DNA from: Lumnitzera littorea
Taxonomy: Eukaryota; Streptophyta; Magnoliopsida; Myrtales; Combretaceae
Reading direction: 5' to 3'
Assembly: GCA_024138015.1 (NCBI GenBank)
Contig: JAMXBB010000010.1
Location: 15,435,726-15,499,725 of the forward strand
Length of the DNA stretch: 64,000 bases
Positions within the stretch are counted from its first letter, which is position 1; each line of letters starts with the position of its first letter. Positions 28,401 through 36,960 of this stretch are shown here, one piece after another. A program made the translations under genes and the position numbers. Under the pieces are notes generated by a model that made no database searches, had not been told where the DNA came from, and worked only from the letters and a program-made list of their open reading frames with translations.

Positions 28401-30451
28401 TTTATTTGTAAAAAATTATAAGCTATTTATATTGTAATCTTACTAATGTGTTATAAGAAAACTAAAAAGATACCAACAATTATTCCCACATTGTTCAAAA
28501 ATAAGAGCTACATTTTGATGAGGTTTATAGACACCAAACTATACTAGCATTTAGAGTATATTTATTTCATGCATTAGTATTAAGAAAAAGATGCTAAATA
28601 TAGTGAATAAGGTATGAAAATGAACTATATATTATATATATGTTATATATATATATATATAAAAGACTTATAGTTAAATGTTTCATATGAATTGTGAGAT
28701 ATTGTAATAGTAGGTAATAAGTTTATTGTTGTGAATACTTTATCAACACAAACTTGAAACTTTTGAATTAAGTGATTAAAATGGATCCATTAATGTTTGT
28801 TAGTTTAACTATTTACTACTTTCAACTTAAGGCATTACAAATAGTATCAAAATAAACCCTTTACTACTAAGTGAATAACTCAAGTTTGACTTCAGTTTAG
28901 AGAAGAGGTTCGAAGAAAGTAAAGAGTATTATTAGAATATGACTTCTTATATGTTTATCTATAGATAGTGAGTGGCTCGAATCGTACATTGAAAAAGAAA
29001 GAAAGATTTAGGCTCAATTGTAAAGTTTCATAACAAGAATGTTGCATGTTTAAGAAGAAGAGATTGTAAAACCCAATGGTTAAGTATCCCATTTAGATTG
29101 TAGAAGGTTACAGTATTAATTTATAAAGTTATAGTTGTAAATGTCTTATCAATACAAATTTAAAACTTATAGATCAAGTGGTTAAAATTAGTCCATCAAT
29201 ATTTGTTGATTTAGCTTTCACTGTTTATAACTCAAGACGTTATAAATATATATATGTGTGTAGGTAGATAGATATATCACCCATTTATTAGTATATTTTA
29301 TGTATGTAATAGTTCTTCCTATGCTTTATATATATAGTACTGTCTATCGATATACATAATCTCTAACCTATATTGAGTAATCAAAAAACTAAAAGCTTCA
29401 TTGGTTCTGTTTTCCATTACCATCATCGTCCTTATTTTTGTTTCGTTTAGAATTACGTATTCTTATGCTCAAAGATGTTTTAGAGAGAAGAATGCTTTTT
29501 TCTTAAATGGCATAAAATTAATCATACTCCAGATTTAGAGAATGCATAGAACTAGTTTTTCTCAAATATGCAGCATGGGCAAAACTATTTGACGGATTTT
29601 ATAAAATTGTGTTGTAATTAATCCACTGTTTCCATATAAACATGTACTTATATAAAAGGGAAAATTATATCAGTATCTAACTGCTTTGATATTAAGATTA
29701 CTTTGTCTTTTCTATTTAAACATTCAACATTTTATAATTTTTCTATCTTAGTACTTCTATTAACACCATATTCATGAAAACTTGATAGGTAAGATGTTCT
29801 TATTTGTATTGGGCAAAAAAAAAAAAGAAGAAGATGTTGTTATTTGTCTATTCCTTATACAAACAATAAAATCATGGATTATAAAAAGGTGAGAACATAA
29901 ATTTCTCTGTTTATTTTTTACTTTATATCATGCAGGGTGTAGTATTATGCCAGTAGCCTGTGTCCGGAATTGAATCCGAAAGAAGAAAGTACTCACATCA
30001 TTTGAGCCGAGGGCTCCTGCTCCAGCCGAAGCAAAATCGGCTCCATTGGAGAAGTCTCCATATGGATCCAATGAAGCCGGAATCTGACCTAGATTTGCAA
30101 ACTCCGCTGCCAAAACATTCCCACAATTTAATCAACTCTATCAAATTTTATAACAACAAATTATGGGACAGATTAGTAGATACATATAAAATCGGGCATG
30201 ATACGGCCGTCGCAAAGTCTTCCGGTGCCATGAGTGAAGTAAGTGAAACCGTATGGATAGCGAACCGACGAGATATCGCTGCTGTTTTGTGAGGTGAATA
30301 CGTTGTTTCCGACGTCGAAAAGGGAGTCTCCGAATATGTAGAGGCGGCTCCCGTCATTCGTCGTTTTAATCATTTGGAGCGCCTGGCTCATGCCATTGAA
30401 GAACATGAACTGCAAAAGAAGCATGAATAGGAAGCACTTTAAATGTGCCAT
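7148..30451 (-). CDS. GDSL esterase/lipase (SGNH hydrolase), exons 1-4, 3' incomplete
   Basis: Secreted plant GDSL-type serine hydrolase. Family members cleave ester bonds of lipids or other acyl esters, and no substrate can be deduced here. Exons on the minus strand: 30451-30184, 30106-29997, 25873-25631 and 7403-7148 (877 nt, 292 codons plus one base). Residues 1-25 are a signal peptide with a Leu/Phe-rich core. Block I is FGDSLFDVGNN at about residue 40 and carries the nucleophilic Ser. Block II is the FASAGAGAL region. In block III the usual GxND reads GGDD, so the oxyanion-hole Asn is Asp. GPMGCLP follows in exon 4. Family members are about 350-380 residues, so roughly 70-80 residues with the Asp and His of the triad are missing beyond exon 4. 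Junction phases (1, 0, 0, 1) are consistent and no stop occurs. Introns 2 and 3 are transposon-filled. It could be functional or recently silenced. Confidence 0.85.
7404..9020. other. Intron 3, left part: no gene seen
   Basis: AT-rich DNA with A/T homopolymers (for example 8620-8634) and no coding similarity in any frame. Confidence 0.5.
9030..9300 (-). pseudogene. Ty1/copia RNase H tail fragment
   Basis: The minus strand reads, in shifting frames, TVYR.KMKQEHRYL (compare NPVYHERTKHIEID), then EEIHPHYTNSIGQVADIFTK and AFHKL. These are the hallmark final residues of copia RNase H (HxR..H, QxADIxTK, FxxL). At least one frameshift and several stops are present. No LTR was recognised on either side. 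Confidence 0.55.
9632..9995 (+). repeat. Two-copy diverged direct repeat, about 200 bp apart
   Basis: The segments at about 9635-9790 and 9833-9990 share CACCTTTATGGAGTTGGTT, followed by matching GGCTTGA/GCCTTGA, TTTCTAGA, TTTCAA.T.TAAAAT and GTAGTTTTT blocks in the same order. The copies are clearly diverged and code for nothing recognisable. Confidence 0.5.
9996..12180. other. AT-rich intron 3 sequence, no gene assigned
   Basis: A long AT-rich tract. The stretch 10790-11000 has a faint copia integrase-like reading on the minus strand (YAHCYSEKQNYKFG), too weak to call. The plus-strand open frame at 11825-12025 is low-complexity Phe/Leu and not credible. Confidence 0.4.
12700..13600 (+). 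pseudogene. Tat 1 gag, broken
   Basis: It is mostly destroyed by stops and frame changes. The recognisable part is the C-terminal zinc-knuckle-like run at about 13360-13470, YYDFHRDKGHNTNEH, which matches the YCRFHRDHGHDTxxC run of Tat gag proteins with the final Cys not evident, followed by a worn GHLHKF. Confidence 0.6.
13620..14200 (+). pseudogene. Tat 1 aspartic protease, broken
   Basis: The active-site loop at about 13795-13830 reads ILVNTRSSTDIIF where the family has VDTGSSADIL. The catalytic Asp is replaced by Asn and the Gly by Arg, both G-to-A type changes. The downstream run at about 14000-14045, DFFVIKCWSPYNMIMGRP, matches the conserved end of Tat proteases (FxVVDxPSxYNxILGRP). 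Confidence 0.7.
14229..15155 (+). pseudogene. Tat 1 reverse transcriptase, few stops
   Basis: The open stretch 14229-14483 covers the entry to the RT (ADMFAWSPLDIPAISRQV). Stretch 14601-14879 gives MCIDFTDLDKAHPKD, PLPKIDQMVD and MSFRLKNANATY. The active site VYVDDMIVKN at about 14896 keeps both Asp residues, and the thumb region LNPQKCVFSI follows. Stops at 14483, 14880 and 15155 replace what are probably Arg/Gln/Trp codons. It is the best preserved domain of this element. Confidence 0.8.
15156..15720 (+). pseudogene. Tat 1 RNase H (retroviral type), broken
   Basis: The reading runs CKRAFINLEEFLASPPILS at about 15245, then a hydrophobic LYLYLLVSY strand and YKGQSFGIQRLKILYQ. The tail is QYKPRTALKAQLLADFITEF-like at about 15620-15680. 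All are standard landmarks of the RNase H that follows the gypsy RT, with several stops. Confidence 0.65.
15721..16288 (+). pseudogene. Tat 1 second, archaeal-type RNase H (aRNH)
   Basis: The frame reads FLYINSSSM, GSGAGLVLQGS, NNKAKYKALIAKLKLAKE and LEMFSDSQLVVN, then a long helix-rich tail open to 16288. The NNxAEYxAL and SDSQLVVNQ motifs with GSGAG identify the additional RNase H typical of the Tat lineage. The catalytic Asp of the first strand appears as Asn (YINSS for YVDGS) and the NNEAEY Glu as Lys. Confidence 0.75.
16300..17530 (+). pseudogene. Tat 1 integrase, broken
   Basis: The zinc-binding part is at about 16400-16560 (CQKHESL...). The catalytic core has VVVDYFTKWVEVETMAKIT at about 16650 with the first Asp. 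The second catalytic Asp position (usually SDNG) reads MNNG at about 16785. TNGQVKVVNKII at about 16880 and TGETPLG at about 17015 follow. Stops such as TAG/TAA at Gln or Trp positions occur throughout. The plus-strand open frame 17367-17558 is its worn C-terminus and spacer, not a separate gene. Confidence 0.75.
17996..20637 (-). pseudogene. Tat 1 antisense accessory gene with introns and coiled coil
   Basis: The gene runs opposite to pol, between integrase and the 3' LTR, with ATG at 20637 and the last stop (TAG) at 17996-17998. The N-terminal half (20306-20040) reads LRFPFLTFVKGFYNYFKVMP then LNTYRLSAAFEIF, matching the LPLxPFVxxFLxHYxVxPxQLxPNxWR pattern of plant proteins annotated as putative transposon or gag-like. 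The C-terminal half (about 18.0-18.7 kb) is Lys/Glu-rich coiled coil. Introns with clean GT/AG borders are visible, for example donor gtaagt below 19640 with acceptor tcgcag near 19590, and donor gtgagt near 18892 with acceptor ttccag near 18822. It is comparable to the antisense ORF reported for the maize Grande element. Stops make this copy inactive; its function is unknown. Confidence 0.6.
20752..20766 (-). promoter_or_regulatory. Possible TATA box of antisense gene
   Basis: The minus strand reads CCATATATAAAGTA about 120 bp upstream of the ATG at 20637. Position and sequence fit a core promoter for the antisense accessory gene. No other support. Confidence 0.35.
20928..21780 (+). repeat. 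3' LTR of Tat 1 (borders approximate)
   Basis: It may start at TGTCATGCCTCC (20928). It contains a plant-type TATA box (CCTATAAATATTG, about 21562-21572) and then CTAACTTAGATATTGGAGTGG, typical of the end of Tat-type LTRs, fading out by about 21780. No second copy was found upstream, so the borders rest on sequence style. Confidence 0.45.
21071..21398 (+). repeat. 164-bp tandem duplication inside Tat 1 LTR
   Basis: Two adjacent copies share AACTCCCTTTATCGATTACT (starting at 21086 and 21250), GATATACTTGTTCATTC and AAATCTCTTAGCATACCACT. Each is preceded by an alternating TA run. The copies differ at only a handful of positions, so the duplication looks fairly recent relative to the rest of the element. 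Confidence 0.8.
21781..22970. other. AT-rich intron 3 sequence, no gene seen
   Basis: Low-complexity AT-rich DNA. The open frame at 22007-22204 is Ile/Phe/Tyr-rich and AT-driven. Nothing recognisable. Confidence 0.45.
22975..23475 (+). repeat. LTR-like fragment with primer-binding site
   Basis: The sequence ends ...GCTAACA followed by ACATTTTGGTACTAGAGCTC (23469-23488), close to the initiator-Met tRNA primer site TTGGTATCAGAGC of plant LTR elements. The upstream 500 bp has promoter-like and poly-T features, but its left border is not defined. Confidence 0.45.
23550..24320 (+). pseudogene. LTR-retrotransposon gag remnant
   Basis: It starts with an ATG at 23551 (Met-Glu-Pro-Gly) shortly after the primer-binding-like site. 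It is extensively broken. The recognisable end is a zinc-knuckle relic at about 24258-24300, SGHLIEKCPNW (the GHxxxxC half of a CCHC). No pol follows, so it is a deleted element. Confidence 0.4.
24321..24927. other. Unassigned spacer
   Basis: Purine-rich then mixed sequence. The stretch 24541-24730 has an open plus-strand reading (LSKVEDMELIYSHLEQF) that I cannot assign. It may continue the broken LTR element. Confidence 0.3.
24928..24938 (+). repeat. TSD of LINE tail, left copy
   Basis: CAATCCCATGT, identical to 25337-25347 directly after the poly-A. Confidence 0.85.
24939..25336 (+). mobile_element. 5'-truncated LINE tail (RNase H end and poly-A)
   Basis: The plus frame reads EASAIRAALFIARDRGWRN, ESDSQSVVNILASPHN and, after a frame change, CNG.QLKRNLGCAV, which is the RNase H-like domain at the end of plant L1 ORF2. 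It closes with an A-run at 25319-25336. Perfect 11-bp direct repeats CAATCCCATGT flank it (24928-24938 and 25337-25347), so target-primed insertion is well supported. Only 398 bp were inserted. Confidence 0.85.
25337..25347 (+). repeat. TSD of LINE tail, right copy
   Basis: CAATCCCATGT, identical to 24928-24938. Confidence 0.85.
25631..25873 (-). CDS. GDSL gene exon 3: block III
   Basis: The 243-nt exon (81 codons) runs from GVFNLPDQLKNF to VVGKIISSLQ. It has a ttcag acceptor and a gtgagt donor, and starts and ends in phase 0. It contains AVYLFSIGGDDYVTFY, where family members normally have GxND. It is separated from exon 2 by 4,123 bp and from exon 4 by 18,227 bp. Confidence 0.88.
26059..26068 (+). 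repeat. TSD of Mutator-like element, left
   Basis: TAAATTAAAA, identical to 27226-27235. AT-rich, so chance similarity cannot be excluded, but it abuts both inverted-repeat ends exactly. Confidence 0.55.
26069..27225. mobile_element. Non-autonomous Mutator-like inverted-repeat element
   Basis: The 1,157-bp element lies in intron 2 of the GDSL gene. The outer 150 bp on each side are imperfect inverted repeats: left AAAATTCTTAACGTTTAC and right (reverse complement) AAAACTCTCTAACGTTTGC, then AAAAGTTTCATTTCA on both sides. A perfect 10-bp direct repeat TAAATTAAAA flanks it (26059-26068 and 27226-27235). Long terminal repeats and a 9-11-bp TSD fit the Mutator superfamily. No transposase was seen; the interior is AT-rich with a GC-richer patch at 26440-26800. 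Confidence 0.65.
27226..27235 (+). repeat. TSD of Mutator-like element, right
   Basis: TAAATTAAAA, identical to 26059-26068. Confidence 0.55.
27236..29996. other. Rest of GDSL intron 2, no gene seen
   Basis: AT-rich with a TA microsatellite (about 28630-28662). A less AT-rich patch at 27970-28150 (GGACGACCTAGCCAGCTAGA...) has no coding logic. CACTACAAAA at 27488 looks like a CACTA or hAT end but has no partner. Confidence 0.45.
29997..30106 (-). CDS. GDSL gene exon 2: block II
   Basis: The acceptor is ggcag, and the 110-nt exon encodes EFANLGQIPASL through FASAGAGALGSND. The donor is gtgagt. Exactly the same exon length occurs in the broken second copy at 60544-60653. Confidence 0.88.
30184..30451 (-). 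CDS. GDSL gene exon 1: signal peptide and GDSL motif
   Basis: The start at 30451 is the first ATG after the TATA box and gives a signal peptide (MAHLKCFLFMLLLQF...). The exon ends ...MPDFI plus one base, followed by gtatct, a good donor. Intron 1 is only 77 bp (30107-30183), in keeping with the short first intron of this family. Confidence 0.88.
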
Positions 30452-30510
30452 GTGCTGCTATCTTAGTTTTGAAAAAATTATGGATGTCTATTACATTTTA
30501 TGGTCCTCAA

Positions 30511-30518
30511 ATTTATAA
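30511..30518 (-). promoter_or_regulatory. TATA box of GDSL gene
   Basis: On the minus strand TTATAAAT lies 60-67 bp upstream of the exon 1 ATG. There is no other ATG in between apart from one in an AT-rich leader that is quickly closed. The position fits a plant core promoter with a short 5' leader. Confidence 0.5.
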
Positions 30519-31671
30519 GGCAAGAGGGTGTTGTACATTTTTGCTTTGGTTCGTTATCCACTGTTTTGTTACCGACGGATTTCTGCTGAGGATTGGCGGA
30601 TAGGGACTTCAACTAACAATCACAATATAATATTCACGTGCACCGTTGGGAAGATAGCCCAAATTTATTCCAAATCGTCTAAATATCTAATCCGACGAAG
30701 ATCTATTTTTGAATCAATGGTTGTGAAGGCACCCAATGTAAAACATGTGGCGAAGAAAACTCTTATATACTGTAAAGATGGAATTGACTTGGGATGCGAA
30801 AAATCGTAAATTAGGTTTTATTTGTCGCCTTTCTTATGTCTTTAAAGCTAGAATTGATGATTTCTTGTTTAGTCTTTCACATCGTGATTTTGAATGGATA
30901 TTTAATTATAAAATTTGGAGTTAATTAAAGTTGTTATAATGTAGTAACATAAGTATTAATTTTATAGTGAGATAGATCAAATTCGAATCCTTGCTCCCTT
31001 AAGTTATAATAGAATTATTGAAAAAAAAAATGAACAAAAACTGAGGGTCGAAGTCATGATTTAGTTTCTTGTACAATAAAAAGAAAACTATTATAAAAAC
31101 CTATATTTTTATACTTTATTTAGCACAAAAAAAAAAAGGAATGAGATAACAAAGATAAGAGTTTATTCCTTTCAATATGTTTGGATAATGCTGAGAAGAA
31201 AATAGAAAAATTCTTAATCAATGTTAAAAACAAATAAGGTATAATATAAAATAAGCAATATATAAAAAAAAAATAACAAGTAGGAAAGTGAGTAAAAAGA
31301 AAAGGTAGATTCCTAATTGCAATTTTTCCCTCCTTTTTCTCTTCCTTCTCTCCATTTTGAAGGGAAAAAATAAATGCAGCCTATATGGAAACAAACTCTT
31401 CTCTTTTCCTTTTTCTTTCAACTTTCCCCCCTTTATCATGGATTGGGAACATTTCCACCTCATTTTCTCTTTCCTTTATACTTTCTCTCCCCTTTCCATT
31501 AACCCAAAAATATTGTTAAACTAGAACAAATATCAATATAATTGGACTTCTTTGTTAAATAAGTTCCAAAAAGAATTCAACACCACACTGCTAACTTCAA
31601 CTAACAATCATAATATAACATTCATTTAGGGAATGCTCTGTAACAAGAATCTTGTGAACCTAAGTCTATTA
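30519..31671. other. GDSL upstream region, no further gene
   Basis: Promoter-proximal DNA, then AT-rich sequence with pyrimidine-rich tracts (31320-31500). A 33-bp near-identical segment CTTCAACTAACAATCA... occurs at 30608-30640 and 31595-31627. Open frames here are chance products. Confidence 0.4.
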
Positions 31672-31925
31672 TGTTAAGGTATTGTGTTTGCAGTCATGAA
31701 AGAAGATAGGTTGAGAGCACTTTGATTATTGAAGATGTTCATTACTCACTGATTACAACAATCTATACAAGCTCTGATTTATATACAAGGCTGCTGCAAG
31801 TCTAAAACTAATAACAAACTACTAGCTAACAAAACTATCTAACGAACACTAATAGTTACAGTTAGACTAACAAGTAATCCTATCAACTATCAAATAAATA
31901 AACTATATAATAAATATTCCTAACA
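31672..31925 (-). repeat. 3' LTR of copia element
   Basis: On the minus strand it starts TGTTAGGAATATTT and ends ...CTTAACA (TG/CA ends). The polypurine tract GAGAGGGAG lies directly upstream, at about 31926-31936. Confidence 0.75.
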
Positions 31926-31939
31926 CTCCCTCTCAAGAT

Positions 31940-33370
31940 GGAGAGTAAATATTAATTACTCCCATCTTAGACAATAGGGAATGAAAAAGGTCTACAAATA
32001 ATCCGTTAGTGAATATATCAGCAATCTGTTGTCTTGTAGGAACATAAATTGGTAAAATTATGCCTTCAAGAACTTTGTCACAAATAAAGTGTAAATCCAT
32101 CTATAGATGCTTAGTACATTCATGAACTGGAAGAGAACACTCAATATGAAACTCCTTATGCAAAGAAATCAACCACACCACTTCATAAGTAATAGTAACA
32201 AGTGCTTCATACTCTGACTCGGTCGAACTCCTTGTGACTGTGCTTTGTTTCTTAGACTTCCAATTCAGTAAAGAATTCCCTAAGAAAACACAAAAACAAG
32301 TAGTAGATCTACGAGAATCCAAACATGTTGCCCAATCACTATCATTATATGCTTGTAAAACCAAATCATTGGTGGAAGAAAAATAAATGCCTTGACCAAC
32401 CATTCCCTTAATGTACCTTAGCATACGTTCAAGTGCTAATTGATGATTACGCTTGGGCTTATCCATGAACTGGCTTAGTACATCAATAGAATATGTTATA
32501 TTATGTTGAGTAACACACAAATATAAGAGTTTTCCAACAATCTTGCGATATCGTAATGAATCAACCAACTTAGAACAATCGCCTCTAGCAAGTCTATGAT
32601 TAGGTACAATCGATGTTGCTAATGGCTTAGCCCCTAGAAAACCTATTTCAATGAGCAAATCTAAAGTAAATTTGCGTTGAGACAAAATAATCCTTTGAGA
32701 TGACTAAGCCAACTCTAATCCAATGAAGTATTTAAGCGTACAAATATCTTTGATCTTAAATTGTGTGTACATATAGGACTTAAATTAATCAATAAGAGAA
32801 AGTTGCTTGCCGGCTACTACTATATCAGCCACATAAACAAGAACTACAAGCATGTTATCACCCAAACCTTTCACAAATAATGAATAATCATAGTAAGATT
32901 GTTGAAAACCAAAAGGCAAAAGAGACTAAGCAAGCTTACCATTCCATTGTTTGAAAGCTTGCTTTAGTCCATAAAGCAATTTATTAAGCTTGCAAACAAG
33001 CTTACTATGTGAGTGAGACTATATAGAAACAAAAAAACTAGGTGGAATATCCATGAACACCTCTTCATGTAGGTCTCCATTAAGAAATGCATTATGCATA
33101 TCAACATGCCAATTAAAAGACGCTGTAAGACAAAAAAATAGTTTGACCATAGCATGTTTGATTACCAAATTGAAAGTTTCAATGTAATCAAAACCTTCCT
33201 TTTGACTATACCCTTTCGCAACATGCTTAACCTTATACTTGTCAAGTGACCGATCTGCTTTGGTTTTAAGCTTATAAACCCATTTACACCCAACTGGGTT
33301 CTTACCTGTTGGCAAAGGAACAATAGACCAAGTATTATCTGTAACAAGTGCATCTAAATCATTATACATT
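31940..33370 (-). pseudogene. Copia reverse transcriptase and RNase H, broken
   Basis: The RT starts with LVTDNTWSIVPLPTGKNPVG and CKWVYKLKTKADRSLDKYK (33369-33019). QMDVHNAFLNG-like sequence follows (here HVDMHNAFLNGDLHEEVFMD). The active-site box, normally YVDD, reads YVAD at about 32838, so one catalytic Asp is Ala. The RNase H (32685-32101) keeps YNDSDWATCLDSRRST, SSTESEYEAL and the N-terminal connection region. The last part (below 32101) has QQIADIF. Several stops separate the blocks. Confidence 0.8.
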
Positions 33371-33705
33371 GCCTAATAACAAGGCTTAAGTTTTCTAGCT
33401 TGTTCATAAGTACTTGGCTCAAAAAGTTGAGAAATTTAAACACTAAATTCCTAATAACTAGGAGAGAGAGAACTATATGATAACACTTGCTATATAGGAT
33501 GGGTAATGGAAATGGAAATATTAGAAGCATCTATGATACTATAATCAAGCACATTAAGATGATAATCTTAAAGATATGAAGGACATTTGCATGTCCTCAT
33601 ACTTCATCTAAGACCTTCAAGGTGTAGAGTATCAAAACTAACACTCTGACTAAGTCTACTGGAATTGGGCTCACTAGACTCATCTGGAACAGAACTACTA
33701 TGTTG

Positions 33706-34600
33706 CTAAGAAACCACAACATCTGGAAATAAGGATAAAATTTGTTTTATACAAGATAAGGAATCAATAGAAGGCAAAGAAACTAGAAGCAAAGACGAAA
33801 CTGTCTGTGATTGAGTTAGCAAACGAAATGGAAAAACATGTTCAAGAAACTTAACATCTGTAGAAACAAAACACCTTTTCTCCAACAGATCATAAACTTT
33901 GTAACCTTTCATCCTTGATGAATAGCTAACAAATATACACAGATGTGCTTTGGGATCAAACTTGGATCCATCGTACGTAATAGTAGAAACAAAACAAAGA
34001 GAACCAAACACTCTAAAGTGAGAATAAGAGGGCTTTCTACCAGTCAACAATTGAAATGGTGCTGTCCTTATAGAACATTTGTAAGCAATTGATTAATCAA
34101 GTGTGTTGTTGTTAACATAGTATCCTCCCCCAAAACAAAGTAGCATGGGAGCTTATATCAACAAAACCCAAGCAGTTGAGATCAAATGTTGATGTTTACA
34201 CTTAACGACACCATCTTTTTAAGGAGTCTCAACATAAGAAGTTTGATGTAAAATACCATATGTAACATAGAACTGGATCAAAATAAACTCTTTGCCATTG
34301 TCACTTCGAATGACTTTAATACGAGATTGAAATTGCATTAACACCACTTGATAGAAACTTAAAATAAGCATAGAAACATCATGCTTAGATCTCATCAAAT
34401 AAACCCATGTGACCCTAGTAAAATCATCCACCACTGTAAGAAAATATTTATACCCTTCTAAAGTTAGAGTAGCAAAAGGACCCAAAATATCCATGTGAAC
34501 TAGTTTAAATGCAGCACGTATATTAGGAATATGTATAGGAAAAACATTACATTTTTGTTTTGCCAAAGGACATATCTGACAATCAAAAGGATTACAACTA
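33706..34600 (-). pseudogene. Copia integrase, broken
   Basis: The open stretch 34566-34219 gives the core: LVHMDILGPF (first Asp), LTVVDDFTRVTWVYLM and VIRSDNGKEF (second Asp). The stretch 34050-33706 gives the C-terminal GKxPSYxHxRVFGSLCF and KGYKVYDL region. The frame is broken between them at about 34050-34219, where the third acidic residue should be. Confidence 0.78.
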
Positions 34601-35103
34601 ATGTCCTTATTTAACTAACTAATCTTCTTCATTCGATTGTGAGAAGGATGACTAAAACAAAAATGCCAAACATCAAAAGTTTTAGGCATAACATTCATTA
34701 CATCTAAAAGGAATACATGATTTAAAATTGAACTATCAACAGTATCACTTTGCTATTCCAACATATACAACCCATGCTTAGCTTGGGTTCGACCAATCAC
34801 CCTCTGATTAGAATAATCCTGAATCAAAGCAACTTGTTTTGTAAAAATCACAGTATAACTATTGTCCTATATAAGCTTACTAACAGAGATAAGATTATGA
34901 TTAAATGAAGGAAGAAATAGAACATTATGCAATACCGAATCTATTGTTAGAACAATAGTACCAACATGTGTTGTGATTAGCTACTAACCATTAGGCAAGA
35001 ATACATGCCTTTGATCAATTAGAACACATATATGAAACAAACTAGTCATACTAATCATATGATCAGTGGCTCCAGAATCCAAAATCCAAGTAACAACATT
35101 TGA

Positions 35104-36170
35104 TTATGAATAGCAAGAATCAAGATTCATATTACTTGCTATATGACTCATCGAAGGAATTGCCTCCTCATGAGAAGTAACATGTGTAATAGAAGTTGTA
35201 TAAAAAGATGTACCCATTATGGAAGCAAAGTTACTAACATCTAAAACATTTAATAAACTTAATAGATTAAGAAACTGTTCTTTAGATAAATTAACACCTC
35301 CATGTTTACCTTTCACAACCATATCACCGTCTTTTAGAACACTATAATTATTATCTAAGACAGGAGTGTCAACTACTAAATTCAACAATCTATCAGAGTT
35401 ACCCTATCCAAATGTAACTCAATTTAGGTTATTCATATGCTGCTTAGCCAAGCTATTATTCTTGAAATGTAGAGGGAAGCCTATCAACTTATAACATTTC
35501 TCTTTCAAATGTTCTCTTTTTTGACAATAACTACATATAACCTCAGATCTATTTCTTGGCTTTGAACAAACAGATATCATAACTGAAGCTTCAATCACAA
35601 CAAAATCCTTTGGCCAATTGGCTCATTAAAATTCATCTCTTATTACTAGATTATAAGCCTCATCTAAGTTTGGAAATGGCTTTAAAACCAAAATTTGAAA
35701 CCTAAGTACAAAAAAACTCTTATTCAAGCCATTGACAAACTTAAAAACATAATCCTTTTTAGCCATTTCTATGAGCTTATCAAAGAATTGTTGAGTACAT
35801 GATCTACAAGAACAATGTGGCAGTAGTTGAAAATTGCATAATTCCTCCCAAATAATATTCAATTCAGTAAAATATTCATCTATGCTTCTAAATCCTTGGA
35901 TAATACTACTTAACATATGACATAGTTGACAAATCCTTATGTCATCAAGTTGAGAAAACCGTACCTTCAACTTATCCTAGATTTCTTTGGCTATGTTCAT
36001 ATATAACATTGTAGAAGCAATTGGTTGTAAACAAACTAAGCGCATCAACTAAGCTATGATTAGATTGTTACATCGACTTCATACTGCGTATAACTTGTCT
36101 GCTTTATCTAGAATTGGAATAGAAGCGACTCCAAGTGTTACAGTTGATTTTAGTCAATACCAATGTGATT
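35104..36170 (-). pseudogene. Copia gag, broken
   Basis: The central part (35970-35626) reads KVRFSQLDDIRICQL, GFRSIDEYFTELNIIWEEL, CSCRSCTQQF and FVNGLNKSFFVLRFQIL, the core of the copia gag (UBN2/Retrotran_gag) family. The N-terminal continuation to about 36170 includes MNIAKEIxDKL and a worn NxxTWSR. The zinc-knuckle region at about 35480-35560 has Cys and His residues but is damaged. Stretch 35388-35104 is the spacer towards protease. Confidence 0.7.
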
Positions 36171-36180
36171 GTTACTAAGT

Positions 36181-36960
36181 TCTGCTAATTCGAGTAGTGA
36201 ATGTAGCAAAGAGAGTTTACAATGTTTGGTGTTAATGTGGACATACTAATTCAAAAGAAGAGATCATATACCATGCTACTAAGTTATATATGAATATGAT
36301 CCATGTAACGCTAAGAGTGATTATGGAAAGGCTTGACATCTCAAATAAAGAACTTGGGAATAATAAGGCTACAAACAAGTTGAACTGAGCAAAGCATCTA
36401 AAAGCTCAAGCTTGGCTACTTTAAAATTATAGAGCTTAAGCTTGACTCGAACTTTTATCGAGCCTGCAAATTGAGACTGAAGTTTGACTCCTTTAGAAAA
36501 ATTAGATTTGTCTTGAGTTCAAGCTTGAATCATTTAATAGTTGAGCTTAAATGAAGCCGAGCTTAATGTGAGCTGAACTCAAGGTTGCTCATGGACTTAA
36601 ATATACAAAATCAAGAAATATATAAATAAATAGATTGACGAATAGTGAAAAACGATTAGATTATATATTATATATTATTCTATAACGTATTATATATTTA
36701 TATATATTATATAGATGTTGGTTTTTAAATTTTAGTAATATATAATACATGATATATATATATATATATATAATATTAGTAGTATATATAAAGCTCATGA
36801 GCCTACATACAAGCCTAATTAGAGTTCGAGCTTGGCTTATTTAGATAAACGAGTTTTATCTTAAACTTTAACTCAATATGTTTAATAATCGAGTTTGAAT
36901 AAAACTGAGCTTCAAGAAAGTTGAGCTCAAATAATTTTCGAGCAACTCGATTCATTTATA
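36181..36960. repeat. AGCTTGA/CGAGCTT-rich repetitive region
   Basis: From about 36360 the words AGCTTGA, GAGCTTA, TCGAGC and GAGCTC recur dozens of times around an AT-rich centre (TA microsatellite at about 36750-36772). This pattern is common in plant repeats, but I cannot assign a class or find ends. Confidence 0.5.

Larger units (their letters stand above)
31672..36180 (-). mobile_element. Ty1/copia retrotransposon, 5'-truncated
   Basis: On the minus strand: gag (about 36170-35100), integrase (about 34570-33700), RT and RNase H (about 33370-31950), then a polypurine tract and a 254-bp 3' LTR (31672-31925). I looked for the LTR beyond gag (36180-36420) and did not find it, so the 5' LTR is missing or unrecognisable. 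Several long open stretches remain, so decay is moderate. Confidence 0.8.

Noticed and set aside
29960..30292. Plus-strand open frame of 110 codons
   Set aside because: Antisense shadow of GDSL exons 1 and 2. The minus frame has signal peptide, family motifs and splice sites.
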